From Steinernema hermaphroditum (taxonomy: Eukaryota > Nematoda > Chromadorea > Rhabditida > Steinernematidae): DNA of 64,000 bases. The notes under the pieces were generated by a model. That model was not told the DNA's origin and ran no database searches. It saw only the letters and a list, made by a program, of their open reading frames with translations. Where the stretch lies: positions 11,928,769-11,992,768 of the forward strand of contig CM059624.1 of NCBI GenBank assembly GCA_030435675.1, written 5' to 3'. This document shows positions 43,613 through 56,049 of the stretch, in pieces. The number at the start of each line of letters is the position of its first letter. Positions within the stretch are counted from its first letter, which is position 1. The position numbers and the translations under genes are program-made.

Positions 43613-46600
43613 TCATTTGGCACCTCGTCCGCGACCTCCTCTGCTTCCGCGGGCTCCTCCACGACCTCCTCGCTTCGCGGCTGCAGCAGCAGGCTTCGGT
43701 TTCGAATCGGCAACGCCTTCGTCTCCGCTCTTGTCGTCATCGTCGCTGGCGTCCTCATTTCCGTCTACTTCAATTTCATTTCCTTCTTCGTCGATGATCA
43801 TTTCAGCTGTTGTTGTGCTAGCCTTCTTGCGGCCTTTGGTAACGTCCTCCTGAGCGTACGGTAACAGTCGGTGCTCTTTGTTAAGAGCTCTTGTCAAAGC
43901 TGATTTAACCTGAATCAATATATGTTTCAGCACACTGGACAAGGATACGAACTTTAGTTTGAATCTTTCCACTATTAATTTGAGGCCATGCAGCGAGCTC
44001 GCCCAAGCTTTCGGCATCTTCTTTCGTTAATGCATAATAATTGTAAACGTCGAGAACATCCCTGAAATGAAATATTTCAATGTTAAATTCCGCAAGAATA
44101 ATTTGTACCGCACGCCTTCAGCTTCACGTTGTATAAGAGGAACTGTAATTGCTTTGTGAAGAGGCTCAATGTAATCGCAAGCCAAAGCCGAGACGTCTGA
44201 TGTCATGCTGAAATATGGGACGTCAACAGGATACATAAAAACGGAATCGTACTTGAGGCAGGAATGTGATCCCAGCTGCTGTATCAGTCTCTTCCGTTTG
44301 TTGAGGCTTGAATTTTTTCCAAGCCATGACGGGAAGCCGATCATCGACTTCATGTGGCCGTTCATGTGATGACAAGGTATCGCGCACGACAACATCCCCT
44401 AAAAATTGCATCATGAGATGTTGAGATACGGGGCGTTCCGAAAGAGGCAGGACATAAGATTGTTTCCACGCCATGTTCGAGCATGTATTTCAAACCTACC
44501 TGGGTCGGAAGCAAACTCCAAGAACCGGTAGAACGAAGTGATTTTTCGGCGACATCTCCCCAAGCGATGGAATCTGCAGCCGCTTTCATTTTCATAAGTT
44601 GTTGTTTCTTGGTGAGCTTCTCCGAGGATCCAATGTTCAGGTAGTTCTCGTAGACGAAAAGTGGTAGAATGCCATAATCATAGAAAAACAGCTCTTGCTT
44701 CTCCTTCAGATTCGTTTCAGAGCTCAAAATACGGCGAGCTGCTTCAAAGGTGTTCTAAAACCCGAACAATTAACGATGTCCAGAGGATGATGATCCTTAC
44801 AATGTTCACGTCCTTTTTCTGCACGTCGGCAGCAGAGTTGTCACCACACTTGAACATCTGAAGATTGTAAATCGTTTGTCGCACATCATGGTTCGAAGCT
44901 TCGATAAGCTCATCAATCTGTTCTTTCGAGATTCCCTTCATTCCCTCCTGGTGCACAATAGTCATAACTCTGGCGCGGATGGCTTCAACCCTCGGGCGTT
45001 GGAAACGAAGATCAAAGCAATGGTTGGCAAGGGAACGTATTTTGGCAGATTGGCGATCGTTGCAAATGCATATGATCGGTACCCTTGAAGCCTTGATTAG
45101 TTGAATCAGCTCCGATATCTAAACGAAGCGGGTACTACAGCCAAAAACACTCTAGCATACTCCAGCGCGATCTTCATTTCCACTCATTCCGTCAACTTCA
45201 TCCATAATCAGAACATGTGTCAGTTTGTCCTTTTCTACCGGTTGCTTCCTTTCTCCAAACATGCGGTTGATCTGATGTGAGCCGGTCAAGTCGCCCAAGA
45301 CAGCCTCGAGGCACTTCTTACTTCGAGCATCGGACGCGTTCGTTTCCACGAGTTCGATACCAAGTTCTTTGCAAGCCATGGCAGCACAAGTTGTCTTTCC
45401 CACCCCTAAAAGGAACATGAATCATCATGTCTTCCTATTTTATATCGCACCTGGTGGACCCGACAGAAGCGCTGCTTTGAAAGACGTTCCATCGGACTGC
45501 GCCATCCAAGGTGCCGGCTTCGCTTTCTTCTGGTTAGCCGCTTCGCCCATATGATATTTAGGCCAATCACGGAGCCACGCCAACAGTTTGTTCATAGGCG
45601 ATTTCTCGCCGTTTTGTCCGACAAGCTGCTTGAGAGACGTAGGCTTGTACTTATCCACCCACATTAGAGAGTTACGGTCGGCAGGGCGGTCAAGACGTTT
45701 CGGAAGCTCTACATCCTTGCACTAAATAAAGAATTTAGATCATAGAATTTAGATGCGGGTGTACTTGCCTTCTCAATTTTCTTTGGGCTCCGCTTCTTCG
45801 GTTCATTCTCAGGCACCCCCTTCGCACGCTTCTTTGGCACCTCCACCGGTGAGTCAATTGTAGCAGCACGCTTCGCCATTTCGGAAGGCTCAACTGTCTT
45901 CCTTGGGGGCACTGTAAGTTCAACGGTTTCAGAGACTTTTTTTGCAGCTGATTCCTCTTCCACTTTCTTGCTCTTCTTCTTCTTTGGCGACTCGACAATG
46001 ATATCATCACTGCTGTCCTACAACAGAAAGAATAAGACAAGGCATCGCAGCTAGCCAGTGATGCTTTTGAAGTGTAGATAATACAAAGGAGGAAATAGAG
46101 AAAAATATTAAATAATTCATCTAAATTAACTTAAATCTCTACAAATAGAAGTTCCTGTACGTTAAACGCCTTTTAAACATTGGGAAGCTAGTAACAACCT
46201 CAGTTTTGAGCTGCTTTTCCTTCGTTTTCTCCTTTTTGACCACTGTGTCCTTGCGGCCAAAATTCGAAAAATAGTCAGCTGCATTGATACGGTTCAGATG
46301 TGAATCTCCAGTAGTCTTCACGTGAACTGAAGCAGTCAAAATTAAGAAATGTAAGTTGACAGATGAGTCCACCTTTCTTTCCTTGCTTAGCACCAAGAGC
46401 GGCGAAGGTCAGTTTAGTTTGACCAGGAGGAGTTCGCTTCCGTTTTCCACGCTTAGCCGGTACTTGAGGTTCCTCTTCCTCCGATTCGCTGCTCTCTATG
46501 ATAGCCTAGAAGCAAGCAATCATGATCTGAAGCAACGAGCACAATCAACCTCAGTTTTTGGCTCAGGAGAAGGGCTCTTCTGCTTGCGGCGCTTGACAGT

Positions 46601-47024
46601 CGGCTTCTTCGGCGCCTCTTCTTCCTCGTCGCTGCTAATGAAGACGCGACGCTTGGAACCACTCGTAGAAGGTACGTCGGGACTGATCAGTGGTTCCAAC
46701 AGTCCCGTTGACCTCCGCGTTTCAACCTTCTTTTTGACTTCTTTCTGGCGAATCTTTTCACGCATGTGCTCTTTGACGCGTTTTGGCAACATGCTATCCG
46801 AGTCGTCGGAGGAGTTCAGGAGGTCTAGTCCGCTCATCTTGTTCTCATCCGGAGAGCTCTTCGCCTTCAATGCCTTTGGCGACTGATTCGGCGTTACGTT
46901 CTTATCGGTTTGAGCCGATTCACCCTTCGACAACGCGCTCGTCCCGGCCTTGTTACCGAGAAAACGGCGAATATCCTGCAAATCACATTTAAATCACCTA
47001 TGATAACAGATAACTCCCTACCAT
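43613..47024 (-). CDS. rfc-1: replication factor C large subunit RFC1
   Basis: Twelve exons give 907 residues: 47022-47024, 46550-46975, 46373-46505, 46199-46326, 45769-46017, 45451-45721, 45161-45405, 44801-45118, 44500-44754, 44109-44398, 43953-44061, 43613-43909. RFC1 is the large subunit of the clamp loader that places PCNA on DNA. The ATG stands alone in exon 1 and joins DIRRFLGNK, the conserved RFC1 start. A charged N-terminal region precedes WVDKYKPTSLKQLVGQ. Walker A GPPGVGKTT, the DEVDGM Walker B, ISELIQLIK and FPSWLGK follow; the C-terminus is RGG-rich. The fifth intron starts GC (AAG then GCAAGT). The BRCT domain of other RFC1 proteins is not visible between exons 4 and 6. Confidence 0.93.
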
Positions 47025-47874
47025 TTCCAATATTTTACTTAGAAATTAATTAGTAAATCCTTTCAGACTTGTTGAGATATGATCTGAAATGATGGTGATT
47101 AATTACTGTCATCAATGAAACGCGCACGCGAAATAAGTCACCACGAAAAAACAGGAAACACTTGTTTTCGCTCGGAAGCTATTTGACTCGCCATCAATCG
47201 AAGCCGCTAATCGTGGCGGTGTCGAATCGTTTACGACCCACGGGCTACTTGGCCGGAACGCCACGAAAACAGTTCGGCCGATGCGTTACGAATCCAATAA
47301 ATCAGAGCGCCACTCCGACCACTTTGGAGATAAAAGGTGAACAGACCGATCTTCGGAAAGTGACAGAGCGAAATGAAAAAATGTATTCGAGTGTTTGCAA
47401 AATTGTCTACGACACAGACAGGGAAGGTTCTGTCGATGTAGAGGAAGTCTGGAAAAGAATTGTTCGCCGACTTGCAGACAATTCTGCAAATACTCGACGC
47501 TAGCCTTCATTTCGGTACTTTAGCTGCTGGCGGTCGGTCGTCTGAGACATCGAATAAGAAGAGGAATGAGCGAGCGGTATGGACTCCTGCAATGTGTGCA
47601 TCTGGGCATCAAAATGCAACCTATCGTGAAAATTTAACATTACGAGCAGAATTAACAACATTCCATGTTTATGAGCAGGATCAGATTATCACACATGTGG
47701 ATTTCGATGTCGCGTTTCAAATTTGCGAAACCAAACCGCTTTTCTGCTCACCCGAGCGCCATTTCTCAAAAATTTCCGCGTGAATTGTCGTGCTAGGAAT
47801 CATGAATGATCGAACGTTTTATTTTTGTCCACATAGATGGGAATACGGTACAGAGCTAACGAATACTATCTTCT
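47025..47874. other. intergenic, doubtful small exons
   Basis: About 850 bp. Plus-strand frames at 47391-47503 and 47460-47783 lack a good start, a domain or consistent splicing. I do not call a gene. The left end is the RFC1 promoter. Confidence 0.4.
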
Positions 47875-48889
47875 TTAGTATCCGGGAGCCGTTCTCGGCT
47901 GCGGGCAGTGATCGCAGGTTCCGGACGGCCCGGATGGTCCACTGGGACCGCGACCTCCAGGTTGGCCGGGAATTCCAGGCGTTCCGGGGCGTCCCATACC
48001 TCCTGGAGGACCAGGAGGACCAGGGTAGCTGTTTCCGGAGCCACCCGGCTGTCCAGGAGGACCAGCCTGTCCTGGCGGCCCTGGAGCACCCATAGGACCG
48101 GGTCCCAGATCGACTCGATTCGTTCTTCCAGGTTCTCCCGGGAGACCAGGAGATCCAGGACTGCCAGGAAAGCCAGAAGGACCGGGCGGGCCTGGAGGCC
48201 CTGGGGGACCGGGCGGGGCGTAGCTCGAAGAACCCGGAGCGCCGGGTAGCCCGGGCGATCCTGGCGTTCCAGTGGGTCCCATAGCTCCCGGAGGACCAGG
48301 TGGACAGTCGAAGCAGAAGTCGGGCTGAGCGTTAGGTGTGGCATCGGGTCCCGGAGATCCGGGATTTCCAGGAGCCCCATCGCGACCAGGTAGTCCATCG
48401 GATCCAGGAGTGCCTGGAGGGCCGGCGGGACCCGATCTCCGGCATCCTCCGGAAGACACTTGAGGCATGCTGATGACGGCGGCTGAGGGCTGAGGGGGTC
48501 GGGCGTAGGTTGGCGGCTGGTAGATCGGTGCTTGCCTATAAGGCTGTCTATAGACCACAGGAGGCGGCATCGGGGCTGGTCTCGTCACGTAGATGATCTG
48601 TCGCTTCAAACGGCCTTTGAAGCCGGTCATCGTGTTCATCTGAAAGCGCTTGCGTAGGGGCATCGAAGACGTCACTTACGATCGAGTACTCGTCCCAGAG
48701 TCCGTGAGTGTTGTGGACACAGTAGTCGAGCTCTTGCTGCATGTGCGACTGGAGGTGCTGCAGATAAGCATAGAGCATCGGCACTCCCACGACCGCCGAG
48801 AGTGCCGCCACTGTCGACAGCGATATGCCGAAAAAGGCGATGCGGCGAAGATGCTCGATTTCGAGGAGCGACGTCTTCTCCCCCTTCAT
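47875..48889 (-). CDS. nematode cuticle collagen
   Basis: Two exons, 48680-48889 and 47875-48639, give 324 residues. The N-terminal cuticle-collagen domain has a membrane anchor ([20 protein letters not shown]). A furin-type site GRLKRQ follows soon after the intron. Gly-X-Y blocks are separated by cysteine clusters ([20 protein letters not shown]). This is the standard layout of secreted cuticle collagens made in the hypodermis, which trimerise and are cross-linked through cysteines and tyrosines; a tyrosine/proline-rich stretch ([16 protein letters not shown]) precedes the first Gly-X-Y block. The start at MKGEKTS was chosen as the first ATG. Confidence 0.93.
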
Positions 48890-49106
48890 CTTCGTGTTCG
48901 TCGATGACCACCGCGCCCTCCGCTTAAATAGCTGCTTTCGCCGTGCGAACCAGTTCCCGCACACCTTTCCAGTGAGTGATAGAGCGACAGCTACATTGCG
49001 GCTAATATCATAAACAACAACAACACGTTATTATAATTTAGCACCCGCAGACGGTGAGGCGTCCAAGCACAACGGCTTTCCCCCGAACGTAGGCGACTCC
49101 GGTGGA

Positions 49107-52100
49107 TTAGCTTCCGCGCGCCACGATCATCGCCTGGTCGTGCTCGCTCACGTGTTCGTAGTCAGCGAACTGCATGTGCAGGTTTCCAAGGCCAGAAGTG
49201 GCGGTTCGGATGGCGCTTGCGATTCCGGTCGTTTCCGCTAGTGGCATCCGGGCTCGTACGATGACGGCATTGCCTAAAAAAGAACTTTAAAGGGTAGATC
49301 CCAGGGAGTCGAAAATTTCAAGCATTTCTAGAAGGCTGTGGCTCAAATATGCAAAGATTCTCGAAGGCTCTTCTTCAAAATACAAGAACTATCAACACAA
49401 TCTGCAAATTCTCCACAGACTCAGAAACCTTACCTTTCTCAGCATCTCCATCGACACCCTGAATATTCGCCCTCCGCTTCCCTAACTCATGCAGAACGGC
49501 ATTCACACCCGATCGTGCCGCTTCATCCGTTACCGTAATTTCCACATCCATGACGGGTTCCATCAAGTGCGCTCCAGCATTTCGGAAAGCTTCGGTTAAA
49601 CACTGACTGGCGCAAGCGCTCAGTAACGCTGGATTCAGTTTTCCCCCGGAAGCGGTAAGCGATTTCAAGGTGATGACGACATTGCTGACAGGGTAGCCGA
49701 AGACCGGTCCATTATGTAGGGCGTTCTTGCAGCCGTCGTTTATCGCTTTCAGCCAGTCGTTACGGATGAAAGGCACGGCGCAGTCCGCATCGAGGTCCAC
49801 GTTCACCTGGAATATCGGACGTCAGATACTTTATCGTATAGAGAAAGCCGACCTTCTTGAACTTCTCCAGTTTTTCTGTTGGTTCCACCTCAAAGGTCAG
49901 TGAGCACTGATGGTGGCGTTTCTGTTCTCCGAAATCATCTTCGACGGAGCACGTATGTACCAGCTTCTTATTGATTACTTCGCGGTATCCGACCTAGAGT
50001 AACTCGCTATCGCAATCTTTATACTCGATATCTATACCTGCAAGGGTCCCAGAAAGACATTCAGTCCATAGTCTCTCTGTAGACGGTCCTTCACTACTTC
50101 TATGTGCAACTCTCCCATCGCCTCGAGGATCGTCTGACCGCATTCAGAATCCTGACGCACACGAATCGAAGGGTCTTCTGTAACCAGTTCCTGCAGCGCC
50201 TTCTCGAACTGATGGATCGCTCCGGCGGACGGCGGTTCGATCGAGCAAAAGTAAACTGGGTCGGGCGCTTCGATTCCAGCCAAGACGACGCGATTCGAGT
50301 GGCCTCCGGAACCGAGAGAGGTGTCGTCGGATTCTGACTCTGTAGTGCCGAGCTCGATCTCCCGATATATGTCGTGAAGATCGCGGTGATGGGAAGAGCT
50401 GTGGCGTTTGTTCTTCTCGTGGTGCACCAGTTCTGATCGGCGCTTCGCTGCTTCTTTGCCATGGTGTTCACTGAACAACGAGATTACGATAGCGGAAAGC
50501 AAGTGGAAATAGGTTGTTTGTTATAACAGTAACTTCTTGCGGTGCTATGATCTGAGTGTAACCTGTAACCCCATAGCACGATAAGTTACTGATCACCCAA
50601 GAATATACAAAGAGACTTACTTTTTGATCAACGTATCACCAGTTATCGTTTGCTTCAGCCCTGTGACCACAGCGATGTTTCCCGCTCCAAGATGATCTAC
50701 TGGCTGAAGCTCGTCGCTGTGCGGAATGAACACCTTCACATTGCTCTCAGTGAGCGCCTTGTTTGCGTTGTAAACAGCGGAGTTATTCCGGATTTCTCCC
50801 GTGTATAACCTAACGTAACTCAGCTGGCCTTGCCGTTTGTCGTGACCTACCTAAAGGAGTTTTTGTAGCGTTTTTAAATAAATCACTTACTTTGAAAACA
50901 AGCCCACTCAACTCATCGCCGAAAATTGAGTTCAGAGCAGAATTTCGCTGGTCTGGTGACGGGAGATAGTGAATGACGTTGTCCAAGACCGTTCTAACAG
51001 ATGCTGGTGTTCTCAGGGCAGATCCACATGCTACGGGTGACAGTTTTCGATCTAGTGTGGCGTTACGAAGAACTAGAACAGTCACATTAGCGCGATCTGG
51101 AAGGAATCCACATACCGGGAATTAGCTGCTCATTTTCAACATTCAGAGTTTCGGACTCCAAAAGATAATTTGCGAAGCTTTCGTCGGCGTCGGCGAGCGC
51201 TGAAAGAAGCTCCTCTCGTCCTTGCATCATGGTTTCGAAGGCACCTGATTTCTCCTAGAAATACATCCTGAAATTCCATCGCTCGATCACAGCCTACTTC
51301 AACGGGTTTCCAGTCGGCTTTCTCACTTCCAAAATCAACCTTCTCTTTCCTAATCAGATCGATAACGCTCACAAGTCGTCCATTCTCATAGTGAGGCACA
51401 CAAACGGGGACTCCCTGCATCTGGAGTTTCTGCTTGATGGAATCCAAAGACTTGCGGAAATCGGCGCCTGGCTTGTCCATTTTGTTCACGAAGAATACCG
51501 AAGGGAGACGGAACTTGGACGCTTGACGCCATACGGTAAGGGTTTGAGCTTGGACTCCGGCGGAGCCATCGAGAACAGTGACGGCGCCGTCGAGCACTCG
51601 AGCACAGCGTTCTACTTCGAGCTGAAAATCGACGTGACCAGGCGTGTCGATCAGGTTGATGCGGTTCTGGTGCCAGAAGAGGGTCACTGCCGCTGATTGA
51701 ATAGTTATTCCTAAAATCGGCGAACAGTTAACACTGAACAACCAGATTCATCTCTACAGACGTCTCAAAAACACAACAGGTGTGTTTCCCTAAAGTTGTA
51801 AATGAATGGCAAACAACAAATAACGTGCAAAGCCTCCATGGCGCACATGACTACAGTAATTTGCTGTAAGTGACTGTTAGTGAGTTTAAGTGACTGAAGC
51901 ACTTGGTTAAAACTCGTATAGACCTCCAAGAAACACAAATTACTCACCTCTTTCACGCTCAAGCTCCATAAAATCCGTGAGTGTCGTTCCTGAGTCCACA
52001 TCTCCCATGGCAGTGGTTGCACCTGCCATGTACAGAAGTCTCTCGGTCACCGTCGTCTTGCCGGCATCAATGTGTGCGATGATGCCGATGTTGCGGATGT

Positions 52101-52273
52101 CGCTCATGGGAACTTCGAGATTTGGCGTTTTCCGGAAGTGTCCATGGCCACCCTAAACGAACAGGTTTTTCACACCATAATCCCTGCAGAGGACTGACCT
52201 TGGCGAAGGACTTGGAACGACTCTGTGTCCATCTGGTGGCGACGCCGTTTCCCGTCTTCAGAAGTCTGTTCAT
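49107..52273 (-). CDS. mitochondrial elongation factor G2 (ribosome recycling)
   Basis: Multi-exon gene for a translational GTPase of the EF-G2mt/GFM2 type, which with the recycling factor splits mitochondrial ribosomes. The start [20 protein letters not shown] is a basic presequence. G motifs: [22 protein letters not shown] and NKMD. The middle part has [20 protein letters not shown] and [19 protein letters not shown], then domains III-V with [20 protein letters not shown] and [19 protein letters not shown]. An insertion rich in H, K, R and S lies in the exon near 50340-50460. The end is GSAA-free VARGS. GFM2 rather than GFM1 is inferred from sequence detail. Confidence 0.87.
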
Positions 52274-52507
52274 TGTCTAGTAGACGGAAAAGTCTGTTTG
52301 CGAGAATCACGTAGATACCTATCGCTCGGAGATACTCCCGAAATTCCTGTCTCTAGTCTGAGCTTTCCGACGGGTCCCGCATCGAAATGGCCGAAACAGC
52401 GAAAACAACATCAGGGTACTGGGGATGCGACTGGTGATGCCCTTGAGGTGTGCTCTGTAGCCACTGAAGCAGGAAGCTGCTGGTTGACCGAAAGCAGTAT
52501 CGCCACG

Positions 52508-54848
52508 ATGCACCCAATCTTGCACGTCTGCGTTATCGGTTTTCATCACAAACACGGAGCTCAGGTTCGTTTTTTTACTTTGATCTGTGCGCAGATGGTG
52601 GTTTTCGGGTTTGAGATTCTAACGATGTGACATCCTGAATGAGTGGAGTTTACGACTCATGAGTTATGCTTTGTGTGTTCACAGGTTTCGGCTCTGTATT
52701 TAGATAGTCGTCGTGTGTGGTCAAATCGGTGATCAGCTGATCACATCGAAAGAGAAACAGTTCTCCATCTAAAGTTTATCATCTGAAAGTGGTGAAAACT
52801 TGGATTTATTAATAAAGAGCAATGAGCGAATAAGTAGTTGAGTAGTTCTGTGGTCTTTGATGATCCATTTTAGTTCCTCCGTATAACATGTCTTATGTGA
52901 CGATCACCTGATCAAACAACACTCAAGTTTTCAAACTTTGGCTAAACCGTTAAATCCCTCGGAACTTTCAAATAGACCACTCCATTTTAGATCGAGTACT
53001 GCTATCCACCGCTGAAAGGCGATGGAGACGACGGCATTCCCGAACCGTGGGCCGGCCTCCCGACTTTGGCACTTCCCGACGGAGCTCATCATGTCGAAGA
53101 TGGTGAGTAGTTCATCTTTATCGCCCATTCTTACTTCTGATCTTTAGACGTGATCTTCTTTCTCTTGCCGTCACTAGACGATCCGAACCGTTCAGTATTC
53201 GGCATATCGTGCTACCGCCAAATCGCCTCTGAAGACTTGATCTCAAAATCGACCGACGTCACTCGAAGTTCGGTCCAGAAGAGCGTATGTGTCCTCTCAA
53301 CGGTACCTCTGTTCGGCGTGCTCAAAGCGAAACTAGAGCTGATCACGCAAGCCTATTTCAATGAGCGTGATTTTACAAAGGTAGCGTTGCAGTGTTGGGC
53401 ACATGAATAAGACAGTTCTGATGTTTAGGTCGAAGTTCTTTCTCAAATGTACAGAAATCTATGCGACATGTTTCACTATGAACAGCTCGATTTAGCTTCA
53501 GCTTATATGGGTGATTCGTTGTATGCACAAGTGCGCCAATGACGCTTGTTGTTTTAGATATCAATCTAGCTGCGCTTGTGAAGACGTTTAAGCACAGAAC
53601 ACTAGTATTATTTAAACTGCTAATGCTTGAGAAGAAAGTTGTGTTCAGTATATTCCCGGCTCGCCGCTTAGGCGAAGTAATGATTGGGTTATGTTCACTC
53701 TTCCCGAATCTGATCGAAGATGGGTTATTTGAAGCTGCAAGTTATACTGCCAGGCCCACTTTCACGCCTGCACCGTCAGAAGTATCTGAGTCCCAATCGG
53801 TCAAAGGAAGTATAGCCGGCGACGTAGAAGTCGCTGAGGAGGTTTTCGAGAAGAAAGGTTGAATATTGAACGATGTTCCACGCTCATAGTACTTGTTCAG
53901 AAGCTGTTCCCACGGAAGCCTCCCTCATCGGACGTCTTTCCGATCTTATAGGCGGAACACAACCCAGAAGGCGATCAGAAATTGTTTGTGAAGCTCATGA
54001 AGGCCTCATTGCGCCAGTTGGAATTAACACGGACTCCTACGGGTTTCCTCTTCATCTATTCACCAAAGGATCGCTCTTCCATCCCTATTTGAGTATCAGC
54101 TATCTTGACATGATACGGTCGGACAACACGCGGGCGTACTGCGTAGGCGCTACAAACGCCCTGTTCAAACAGCGGAGAGATCAGATCGATGTTTTAGTCA
54201 CTGTCAGTGGGACGAGAAAGTGCTCACGAACTGACCATTTTATTTCAGCTCGACGATTCCGGCGAAGGGCAAATCGATATCATAAATCCTGATTTGAAGC
54301 GACAGCTCACATTAACTACGGCTGATTTGCGCTTTGGCGACTTTCTTTTGAAGATGGTCGAAACCCGAACTGATCCTGCAGCTTTTGATGGCGGTGATGA
54401 CTGGATAAGGATGCAGTTCCAAGCGTACTTACTCTCACTGCTGGCTTCTGTGCGCGGGGACATCGCCAGCACCCTTACTGACTTTAATGAACAGTTTGTT
54501 GAGGCGTGGCGAACGAAGCACAACTTCAGGATTTGGTCCTGTGGAGAGCACGCGGACATGGCATCAGCTGTTCCAGGGTTAGCATTTGCAATTTGATCCT
54601 CGAGTAGTTAATGTGACTGTTTAGCCATCCTTTCGCCGGTCAGCTGGGCGTCAACGATGTTTTCCTCCGCGTCGGACACAGTATCGGAGGCACCGAACAC
54701 GGAAGAAAAATCGCGTCCACAATCACCTCGACCGGGAAGTACGTGACTGACACGGGCAGCAAGGTGAAGTCAAGTATTTCGTCATGGTTTCGTGGAGCAG
54801 GCGGAAACGGAGGTGCAGAACAGCCAGCTGTATCAAGACGGACGTAGT
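52508..54848 (+). CDS. AVL9-like DENN-domain protein
   Basis: Multi-exon gene starting MHPILHVCVIGFHHKHG. Following exons read YCYPPLKGDGDDGIPEPWAG, LPDGAHHVEDDVIFFLLPSL, SVFGISCYRQI, FKLLMLEKKVVFSIFPARRL, LHLFTKGSLFHPYLSISYLD and HPFAGQLGVNDVFLRVGHSI. This is the tripartite DENN arrangement of AVL9, a late-secretory-pathway protein acting on exocytic carriers, probably as a Rab regulator. Conserved exon blocks at 53150-53382, 53560-53850 and 54250-54575 are clear. Some junctions between them were not fixed base by base. Stop at 54846-54848. Confidence 0.88.
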
Positions 54849-55385
54849 GATAAAGAGTTGTTCATTTCCTGTGCATTAAATAGCTTAAGCGAAGTGTAGA
54901 AACCCCCTCTCTCGACTCCTCAACGGTTTCGAGGACTGTCCTCGGGGATGGGAGTGACTGAGCATTACAGAATTACAGACCGTCCTCCCTTGATTCTCAA
55001 TTTTCTTTTGGCCAATGTGACCTGGAACTATTATTTACAGAGGGCAAACGTGATGATGGGGGATTGGGAGTGCGTAACAAATTCTCCTGGCCAGTGTTTT
55101 CTCGGATGACACTGACGTTGACCGGTTGGAGCTGACAGGACAGGACTGTTCTTCGACTTCGAGGATTACTTCGGCGGTGGAAGTGAGTGCCATTCTGCTG
55201 TCCAAGGTAGTGGAGTTCTGGCCCTTAAGGAGAGGAGCGGCCTCCTAGAGCAGTGCACTTGTAAGACAGCGGGACTATACGCACATGCAGACAGCCTGTC
55301 TCAGCTGCAGAGTCTATAAAAGGAGTCTTCGCGCGTAGAGGTCGTTTGTTTTCATTTTGTGCGCTTCGAGATCGGTCGAGCGGAA

Positions 55386-55912
55386 ATGACGACGCCACCA
55401 GCTCTGCAAGCCCCGGGAGACAAGTCGTCGAGTCGCCGGCACAGCCTGCGCGCCAGCCCCGGAGAGCCGACGCTGTCGATCGATCCCGAGACGGCGACCT
55501 TCATAACCTCCGGAGGCCGCTCCGAGCACATGCTCGTCAATTGCGGCGACGCGCGTCTCGCCGTCAAGGTCGGTGCCTCCGGAAGATCATCCCACAGTTG
55601 TCTTTTCAGGTACGCTGCAGCGACAACAACGTCTACAGAGTGAACCCGGTGTACATGTTCGTGGAGGCCGGCCAGTGCACCTCCCTGATGGTGACGCGTC
55701 TCCCCGGGCCGCCGAAGGTCGACAAGCTCGTCCTCCACTACGTCGCCTGCGCCGAGAGCGAGCAGAGCGCCAAGGAGCTCTTCAAGCCCGGCATTTCACC
55801 GGACGTTCTCAAGCTACAGCTCACCTGCTGCAACCCCGAAGACGTACCGAGTGTTCGCGGCAGTAGCAAGAGCACCATCCACAGCAGCGCCGCCTCACAG
55901 GCGAACATATAA
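55386..55912 (+). CDS. SSP-type small MSP-domain sperm protein, copy 2
   Basis: Exons 55386-55568 and 55610-55912 with a 41 bp intron, the same lengths as copy 1 at 12021-12547, 161 residues. The translation is the same apart from isolated changes, and all MSP-fold blocks (LSIDPETATFITSGG, NVYRVNPVYMFVEAGQ, DKLVLHYV) are intact. It lies inside the inverted duplication, next to a broken SCC2 copy. Since the frame and splice sites are kept, it is probably functional. Upstream sequence is conserved with copy 1 for about 300 bp. Confidence 0.85.
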
Positions 55913-56049
55913 CCTGTTCTCATTTTATGACCACAGTAAAGTAATCTGGGGTACTGTACCACAGCGATCGGAGTGGAGCATGGGGTCAACATGATATTTA
56001 TAGGATTAATTAGACGTTAATTACATACATAACATATGATAACAATACA

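Noticed and set aside
44223..44474. 83-residue frame inside RFC1
   Set aside because: Lies mainly in an intron; the neighbouring frame with FPSWLGK matches RFC1.
47908..48398. frames opposite and parallel to the collagen
   Set aside because: Low-complexity shadows of Gly-X-Y coding sequence.
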